Below are positions 58,910 to 64,000 of a stretch of DNA of 64,000 bases, piece by piece. Source of the stretch: UBA8752 sp040261275 (GTDB taxonomy: Bacteria; Bacteroidota; Bacteroidia; Flavobacteriales_D; Sanyastnellaceae); the NCBI GenBank assembly GCA_040261275.1, contig JBDQOI010000008.1, forward strand, positions 16,037 through 80,036, written 5' to 3'. Position 1 is the stretch's first letter. Each line of letters starts with the position of its first letter. A program made the translations under genes and the position numbers. The notes under the pieces are model-generated. The model did no database searches, was not told the DNA's origin, and was given only the letters and a program-made list of their open reading frames with translations.

Positions 58910-61366
58910 ATGAGTGAACCTCGTCCTTTCTCCCGTCCTTGTTTTTCGGCACCTGTGAGTTGCGCGCGCTTGCTCGCACTCGTGATTTCATGGGGGTGCA
59001 CAGTGCTCGTCGCAGCGGGGCAGTCCGCCACGGTTCGCGGGGTGGTCACCGACGAGATTACGGGCAGTCCCCTGCCCTTCGTTTCCGTGGTGGTTCAAGG
59101 CGGTACAACAGGTACCTCATCTGACTTCGAGGGAAAATTTGAATTGAACGGGCTTTCGCCGGGTCTGGTCAATCTGGATTTCAGTTGCATTGGCTACTCG
59201 GCCGCGAAGCGCTTGGAGATTGAATTGACCCCTGCGCGCCCGGCCTTCATCAACGTGACGATGGAGCCACTTGCCATAGCCATCGAAGCAGCCGAGGTAA
59301 CCGTCCAAACAGCCAGAGGGGAAGAGGAAGCTCCCGTATCGCTTCGGCGCATTGGCACGAATGAAATCAAGCGGAACCCCGGTGGAGGCCGAGACATTTC
59401 CAAGGCCATCCGGAGCTTGCCCGGCGTGGCGGCCATACCGAGTTTCAGGAATGACATCGTCATCCGGGGGGGCGCGCCCAATGAGAACCGCTTCTACATC
59501 GACGGCGTCGAAATACCCAACATCAACCACTTCGCGACACAGGGCGCCAGCGGTGGTCCGGTCGGGATGATCAATGTGGACCTCGTCGAACAAGTGGAGT
59601 TTTACTCCGGAGCCTTTCCGGCCACCCGGGGCAATGCTCTGTCGAGCGTCTTGGAGTTTGGCTTCAAGACGGCGCGCACCGACGAGTGGACCTCCAACGC
59701 GGTTGTCGGCACCAGCGATTTGGGGCTCACATTTGAAGGCCCAACCGGGACGAACAGCTCGCTCATATTTAGTGCGAGGCGCAGCTACCTGCAGTTCCTC
59801 TTCGAGGTCCTCGGCCTTCCATTTCTACCTATCTATAATGACTTTCAATTCAAGTGGGTCCACCAATCCCATCCGAATGAGCGTTGGACGGTTCTCGGAA
59901 TCGGGGCGTACGACGATTTCCAATTGAACCTATCCGCAGCCGATGATACCGCGGCGGAGGATTACTTGGACCAGGTAGCCATCCTCGATGCACTGCAGGT
60001 GAACAAACAATGGAATTACACGGTGGGCGTCAAGTACGACCGGTTCACCGAAGATGGAAGGTGGACTTGGGTGGCCAGCCGCAACATGCTCAGCAACCGG
60101 GCCTACAAGCATTTATCCAATGACGTCGACCTTCCATTGACCCTTGACTATCGTTCTCAGGAAATGGAGAACAAGTTGAGGTTGGAGCGCAGGAAATACG
60201 GAGAGGAGGGCCTCAAGGTGACGTGGGGTGCACAATATGAATACGCCAGATTCACAAACCGAACGTTCAGTCAGAGATACTCCTTCCTAGAGGAGTCAGT
60301 TGTGGCGATCGACTTCAATACGGGATTCGACCTGCACAAGTACGGCGCCTTCCTTCAGGCCTCCAAACCAATGGCGGAGGGGCGCGTCACCCTGAGTGGG
60401 GGGCTCCGGATGGACGGGAATGAGATCAATGTGGAAATGGCGAATCCGTTCAGGCAGCTGAGCCCGAGGTTGGCATTGCGCTGGAACTTCGCCCCGCGCT
60501 GGAGTCTCAATGCCAACACGGGCCGCTATTTCCAATTGCCGAGTTACCTGGTCCTCGGATATGAGGAGCAAGGGCAAAGGGTCAATCGTGACGGCGCGCG
60601 CTACACGCAATGCGATCAGGCGGTATTGGGCTTGCGCTTCGATTGGGCTGAAAAAAATACCACCTTGGGACTGGAGGGGTTTGCGAAAGGCTATGAGGGC
60701 ACACCTGTCAGCCGCAACTCCGGCATTGCCTTGGCCAACCTTGGCGCAGACTTCGGCGTAGTAGGAAATGAAGCTGTACGCTTCGATGGGGAGGGGCGCG
60801 CCTATGGCCTTGAGTTCCTTGCCCAACGCAGGCTGTACAAAGGCATATACGGATTGATGGCGTACACCCACGTCCGGAGTGAGTATAGCTTCGAAGGCGA
60901 GTTCACGCCGAGCGCATGGGACAGCCGGCACATCGTTTCCCTGACGGGAGGGGCAAAGCTCAAGCGGGACTGGGAGATTGGGGTCCGTTGGTTGTACAGT
61001 GGTGGATTGCCCTACACACCCTACAATATTGAAGTCAGTATGGACCAAGAGTACTGGGACACGCAGAATGTGCCTTTGTTGGACTACGCAAATTTGAATG
61101 GGGAACGAAATGCCTCCTTCAGTCAGCTCGACATGCGCATTGACAAAAAGTGGTTTTTCGATAATTGGAGCCTCGATGTGTTCTTGGACATTCAGAATCT
61201 GTTCTCGCAAGTGCCCGACTCGCCCCCGGCCTTAGACGTGGTACGTGATATGGGCACAGGTATTCCTGTTCCGGATCCCGATAATCCAGGAAGGTATATC
61301 CCGCGCACCATAGATGCGGGCGCCGGAAGTGTGATTCCGGCATTTGGTCTGATTGTCGAGTTGTAA
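58910..61366 (+). CDS. TonB-dependent outer-membrane receptor with carboxypeptidase-like domain
   Basis: About 818 residues from MSEPRPFSRPCFSAPVSCAR, with a signal segment (residues 18-37). A carboxypeptidase-like regulatory domain (ATVRGVVTDEITGSPLPFVS, TSSDFEGKFELNGLSPG) covers about 40-125. The plug has GGGRDISKAIRSLPGVAAIP, NDIVIRGGAPNENRFYIDGV and VEFYSGAFPATRGNALSSVL. The barrel ends PAFGLIVEL. This layout is common for Bacteroidota receptors of unknown ligand that lack a SusD partner; no SusD gene is adjacent. The frame is open upstream into dnaX, but the chosen ATG lies 41 bases after the tau stop. Confidence 0.92.
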   Translation: MSEPRPFSRPCFSAPVSCARLLALVISWGCTVLVAAGQSATVRGVVTDEITGSPLPFVSVVVQGGTTGTSSDFEGKFELNGLSPGLVNLDFSCIGYSAAKRLEIELTPARPAFINVTMEPLAIAIEAAEVTVQTARGEEEAPVSLRRIGTNEIKRNPGGGRDISKAIRSLPGVAAIPSFRNDIVIRGGAPNENRFYIDGVEIPNINHFATQGASGGPVGMINVDLVEQVEFYSGAFPATRGNALSSVLEFGFKTARTDEWTSNAVVGTSDLGLTFEGPTGTNSSLIFSARRSYLQFLFEVLGLPFLPIYNDFQFKWVHQSHPNERWTVLGIGAYDDFQLNLSAADDTAAEDYLDQVAILDALQVNKQWNYTVGVKYDRFTEDGRWTWVASRNMLSNRAYKHLSNDVDLPLTLDYRSQEMENKLRLERRKYGEEGLKVTWGAQYEYARFTNRTFSQRYSFLEESVVAIDFNTGFDLHKYGAFLQASKPMAEGRVTLSGGLRMDGNEINVEMANPFRQLSPRLALRWNFAPRWSLNANTGRYFQLPSYLVLGYEEQGQRVNRDGARYTQCDQAVLGLRFDWAEKNTTLGLEGFAKGYEGTPVSRNSGIALANLGADFGVVGNEAVRFDGEGRAYGLEFLAQRRLYKGIYGLMAYTHVRSEYSFEGEFTPSAWDSRHIVSLTGGAKLKRDWEIGVRWLYSGGLPYTPYNIEVSMDQEYWDTQNVPLLDYANLNGERNASFSQLDMRIDKKWFFDNWSLDVFLDIQNLFSQVPDSPPALDVVRDMGTGIPVPDPDNPGRYIPRTIDAGAGSVIPAFGLIVEL

Positions 61367-61381
61367 GTCGATATTCGTTCT

Positions 61382-61741
61382 GTGCGTGTAGACAAGTTTC
61401 TTTGGGCCGTTCGGTTGTACAAAACGCGCTCCATCGCGGCTGAAAAAGTCAGGGATGGACGTGTAGAGGTACAGGGAGGAAAGGTGAAGGCCAGCCGTGA
61501 AGTCGGAGTCGGAGAGCGCATCTCAGTGCACCGAGGGGCATGGAAATTCTCATGTGAGATAATTGCGCTTCCATCAAGCAGGGTAGGCCCCAAGCTCGTC
61601 GATGATTACATCATAAATATAACCCCGGAGGAAGAGCGTAATAAAGAGGCATTGGCCCGCGATTTCATGCGTCAGCAACCGAAGCGAACGGGCCGACCAT
61701 CAAAGCGCGATCGCCGGAAATTGGATGCGTTCAATGATTGA
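61382..61741 (+). CDS. S4-domain RNA-binding protein, Hsp15-like
   Basis: The 119-residue protein begins with a GTG and reads MRVDKFLWAVRLYKTRSIAA, the S4 RNA-binding signature, followed by GRVEVQGGKVKASREVGVGE and a basic C-terminal tail (RTGRPSKRDRRKLDAF). Hsp15 (HslR) rescues stalled 50S-peptidyl-tRNA complexes. It starts 15 bases after the TonB receptor stop and overlaps the next gene by 17 bases. Confidence 0.9.
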   Translation: MRVDKFLWAVRLYKTRSIAAEKVRDGRVEVQGGKVKASREVGVGERISVHRGAWKFSCEIIALPSSRVGPKLVDDYIINITPEEERNKEALARDFMRQQPKRTGRPSKRDRRKLDAFND

Positions 61742-62189
61742 TTCACAACAAGTTGAGGTGCGATTTATTGCGCCAGGCGAAACCTGGCCGATTCGCGCTT
61801 CTGTTTTGTGGCCTGAGAAGGATCCGGGACCAGAATGTGCTTTGGACGGAGATGACGATGCCAGCACGTTTCATTTGGGGGCAATATGCCAAGGTGAGGT
61901 TGTGTCTATTGGCACCTTTATGAAGTCTGAACAGCCGGATTATTCGGGTGTTTTGGCGTACCGGCTTCGCGCAATGGGTACGTCGAGTGGGCACCAGGGA
62001 AAGGGTTGTGGTGCAGCCGTAATCGAAAAGGCTTTGGAGGTATTATCAGCTCAGGGGGTTGAGCGAGTTTGGTGTGATGCGCGCCATGTTGCTTTGGGAT
62101 TTTATGCGAGGATGGAATGGGACATAACCGGAAGCACTTTTGAGGTGCCTTTTCGTGGACCTCACAGGCGTGCATCGAGGTCGTTTTGA
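61725..62189 (+). CDS. GNAT-family N-acetyltransferase
   Basis: The 154-residue protein has an acetyl-CoA-binding fold: AYRLRAMGTSSGHQGKGCGA, with the Q/R-x-x-G-x-G/A-type loop near residue 95, and GFYARMEWDITGSTFEVPF, the typical last strands. The substrate is unknown; a small-molecule or peptide N-acetyltransferase is expected. The start could also be the ATG at 61734. It overlaps the end of the S4 gene, so the two are coupled. Confidence 0.88.
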   Translation: MRSMIDSQQVEVRFIAPGETWPIRASVLWPEKDPGPECALDGDDDASTFHLGAICQGEVVSIGTFMKSEQPDYSGVLAYRLRAMGTSSGHQGKGCGAAVIEKALEVLSAQGVERVWCDARHVALGFYARMEWDITGSTFEVPFRGPHRRASRSF

Positions 62190-62232
62190 CGAAATGATAA
62201 ATGCTTCGTCTATGAAAATAGGGCGCTGCTAA

Positions 62233-62266
62233 TATTATACTCGTATAATACACAAGGGGTACCCCT
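62233..62266. repeat. Two adjacent palindromes upstream of the HYR-like gene
   Basis: TATTATAC-TC-GTATAATA (62233-62250) is a perfect 8-bp dyad with a two-base centre. Four bases later AGGGGTACCCCT (62255-62266) is a perfect 12-base palindrome. They sit in the AT-rich gap between the GNAT gene (ends 62189) and the HYR-like gene (starts 62393). No tRNA or clear terminator was seen there; repressor binding or mRNA structure is possible. Confidence 0.6.
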
Positions 62267-62392
62267 CCCGAATTTAACTAATGTATTGTGGTACAGTAGT
62301 TTAAACGTCTGCAAAGCCGTTTGAATTAACCGTGTAATAATTTCACAAAGGAAAAAAGGTGAGTCAATTTCCGAGAGCCAAAAAGTCTCGCT

Positions 62393-63934
62393 ATGTCTCA
62401 TCAGAAGTTTTCAGTGCTTCTCTGCAGCCTTTTCGTCGTTTGTTCGACATCATTGTTGAACGCAGCTTCGAATAATTCAACCCCGACCTTGACCCCGTCG
62501 AGTCCAGGAGCGCATGCTCCGGATTTGATCGTCTCATTCGAGGGACCGAACACCAACGCCTTCGGCACCATGTCGTCGGCCATGTTCCTCCCTGCTCCGG
62601 ATGTGACCGGACCCACCGTTTCGCTCAACGAGCCGGATGACGTGTTCTTCACAGGATGCCACGCCGACTTCAGCTATTCGACTGCTGTGACGGGCAAGCT
62701 CTTCTACACCGTTTCGGACGACTGTGGAAGTGCGACGGCTTCATACACCACATCCGATTCATTTGCATACTGCGCTGAGGCGGATGACGCATCTCCTGAG
62801 GGCGGCTTGGTGATCACGAGGACGTTCATCTTGACCGCGGAAGATTGTTATGGCAACCAGACTGTGGAAACAGCGACCCAGATCATTACGGTAACGGACA
62901 ATTTGGCGCCGGCCTTTACCAGTTCACTTCCCGCTGACACCACGGTGAGTTGCGATGCCATTCCCGCCGCACTCACACTGACGGCTACAGACACTTGCGA
63001 CACGGATGTGAGCATCAGCGTGACCGACGTGACCACGGCAGGCTCTTGCGACGGCACCTATACTTTGACCCGCACCTACACGGCTGTGGACGACTGCGGA
63101 AATGAGACCTCCCACGTCCAGACCATCAATGTGGAAGACACCACGGCACCCACCATCGACACCCAAGCGAGCGACGAGACGGTGGAATCAGATGGCTCAG
63201 GCAACAGTGCTGCTTTGACAGCATGGCTCAGCAATAACGGCGGTGCAACGGCTTCGGATGACTGTGAGGCCGTTACTTGGACCCACGACTTTACCGCCTT
63301 GAGTGATGATTGCGGAGCCACCGGTTCCGCTCTTGTAACATTCACGGCGTCTGACCCCTGCGGCAACACGTCTACCACTTCTGCCACCTTTACTTCAGAG
63401 GACACAACAGCGCCCATTGCATTGGCACAAGATTTGACGGTTTCCTTAGATGCGTCAGGCAACGCTACCATTACAACAGCTCAAATCGATAATGGGTCTA
63501 ATGACAGTGGTCAGGGCACGGTTTCCCTGGAACTGGATGTAACGAGCTTTGATTGCACGGACGTAGGTGCCAACACCGTAACATTGACCGTGACGGATGA
63601 ATGTAGCCTGTCGTCGACTGCTACGGCTACAGTTACGGTAGAGGACAATGTGGCCCCCACAGCGATTTGCCAGAACTTGACGGTTCAGCTTGACGCGACG
63701 GGTGCTGCCTCCATCACGGCTGCTCAGGTTGACAACGGTTCTTCCGACGCTTGCGGAATTGCCACCATGACGTTGAGTGAGACGGACTTCGATTGCACGG
63801 ACGTTGGTGCGAATACGGTGACCTTGACGGTGACCGACAACAACAGCAACGTGAGTACGTGTACTTCCACCATCACGGTAGAGGACAATGTGGCCCCCAC
63901 AGCGATTTGCCAGAACTTGACGGTTAATCTGTAA
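62393..63934 (+). CDS. Secreted HYR-like repeat protein, probably cut at the contig end
   Basis: About 513 residues with a signal peptide (MSHQKFSVLLCSLFVVCSTS, then LLNAA). The mature part has Ser/Thr-rich, Ig-like HYR-type repeats: LFYTVSDDCGSATASYTTSD, YTLTRTYTAVDDCGNETSH and INVEDTTAP. The last two repeats are nearly identical 80-residue units (VTVEDNVAPTAICQNLTVQL, DATGAASITAAQVDNGSSDA). Cys spacing suggests disulphides in each repeat. The TAA at 63932 lies where the repeat should read LDATG, so the real protein is probably longer and would end in a sorting domain. A surface adhesin or matrix role is inferred. Confidence 0.8.
   Translation: MSHQKFSVLLCSLFVVCSTSLLNAASNNSTPTLTPSSPGAHAPDLIVSFEGPNTNAFGTMSSAMFLPAPDVTGPTVSLNEPDDVFFTGCHADFSYSTAVTGKLFYTVSDDCGSATASYTTSDSFAYCAEADDASPEGGLVITRTFILTAEDCYGNQTVETATQIITVTDNLAPAFTSSLPADTTVSCDAIPAALTLTATDTCDTDVSISVTDVTTAGSCDGTYTLTRTYTAVDDCGNETSHVQTINVEDTTAPTIDTQASDETVESDGSGNSAALTAWLSNNGGATASDDCEAVTWTHDFTALSDDCGATGSALVTFTASDPCGNTSTTSATFTSEDTTAPIALAQDLTVSLDASGNATITTAQIDNGSNDSGQGTVSLELDVTSFDCTDVGANTVTLTVTDECSLSSTATATVTVEDNVAPTAICQNLTVQLDATGAASITAAQVDNGSSDACGIATMTLSETDFDCTDVGANTVTLTVTDNNSNVSTCTSTITVEDNVAPTAICQNLTVNL
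63635..63925 (+). repeat. Near-identical 240-bp tandem repeat units in the HYR-like gene
   Basis: A 51-base stretch beginning acggtagagg and ending cttgacggtt occurs identically at 63635-63685 and 63875-63925, exactly 240 bases apart. The intervening segment is also similar to the unit before it (ttgattgcacggacgt near 63550 and ttcgattgcacggacgt near 63790). Each unit encodes 80 residues. Confidence 0.9.
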
Positions 63935-64000
63935 GCCACCGGGCGGGAAAAAGAAACCGCAAGATATTGCAGATCGCAGGGGGGGCCCCCAAGTGCACCA
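63926..64000. other. Probable low-quality contig end
   Basis: After 63925 the repeat unit continues recognisably but with many single-base differences: CTG TAA GCC ACC GGG aligns with codons for Leu-Asp-Ala-Thr-Gly. A run of seven G and five C residues follows. The pattern is more like sequencing or assembly error in a repeat than a natural gene end. Confidence 0.5.

Noticed and set aside
62233..62266. Terminator for the S4-GNAT unit
   Set aside because: Neither palindrome is followed by a T-run, and the AT dyad has too small a loop and too weak a stem for a standard terminator.

Overview
The window reads as a moderately GC-rich member of the Bacteroidota, most likely a flavobacterial lineage. 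The signs are: a type IX secretion (T9SS) C-terminal sorting domain on a secreted protease; Bacteroidota-type promoters (TTG, about 20 bases, TAnnTTTG or TAnnTTCG) with no Shine-Dalgarno pattern; Bacteroidota-typical families (DUF3127, DUF3078, PspC with PadR, deoxynucleoside kinases, carboxypeptidase-like plug TonB receptors); a menaquinone operon; and a DnaX that lacks the zinc module, as in flavobacteria. No tRNA, rRNA, CRISPR array, insertion sequence or phage gene was seen, and no gene-free stretch exceeds about 210 bases.

Layout. 1-8410 (-) is the first 2,800 residues of a giant secreted protein built from alternating repeat modules; its end lies off the left edge. 8615-15468 (-) is a run of metabolic genes: etfB, etfA, a bifunctional nuclease, a nucleoside transporter, purE, a flavin reductase, a DUF3127 protein and an AtoE-type transporter. 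15613-19780 (+) holds pdhB, then hppA coupled to a YceI lipoprotein. 19859-22518 (-) is an unknown gene, a GH3 enzyme and a deoxynucleoside kinase. 22663-24278 (+) has an MFS transporter and a small coiled-coil protein. 24275-31437 mixes fabD, DUF3078, an unknown secreted protein, a TonB receptor, a CIA30 protein and mnmE. 31545-37460 has sucD, a second deoxynucleoside kinase, folK, padR-pspC, sppA and a SpoU methyltransferase. 37538-48087 (-) has an OmpA/TPR lipoprotein, accA, rdgB and a seven-gene menaquinone operon. 48314-56820 (-) has rsmG, an ECF sigma factor, a glycosyltransferase, a lipoprotein, a T9SS-exported serine protease, uvrB and rplI-rpsR-rpsF. 56981-63934 (+) has dnaX, a second TonB receptor, an S4 protein, a GNAT enzyme and a secreted HYR-like repeat protein at the right edge.

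The genes mostly serve central tasks: menaquinone synthesis, ETF and pyruvate dehydrogenase for energy supply, a pyrophosphate-driven ion pump, nucleotide salvage (NupC and two kinases), fatty-acid synthesis (accA, fabD), translation and replication. The accessory part is the cell surface.

The most striking observation is in dnaX. The zero frame stops directly after a run of ten A residues, and a conserved-looking tau C-terminal domain continues in the +1 frame without any stop between. This suggests production of two DnaX forms by slippage on the homopolymer, or a homopolymer sequencing error. Other points are the alternating A-B-A-B-A architecture of the giant surface protein, a rplI terminator lying inside the longest possible uvrB reading frame, and a right edge that looks like an error-prone contig end.
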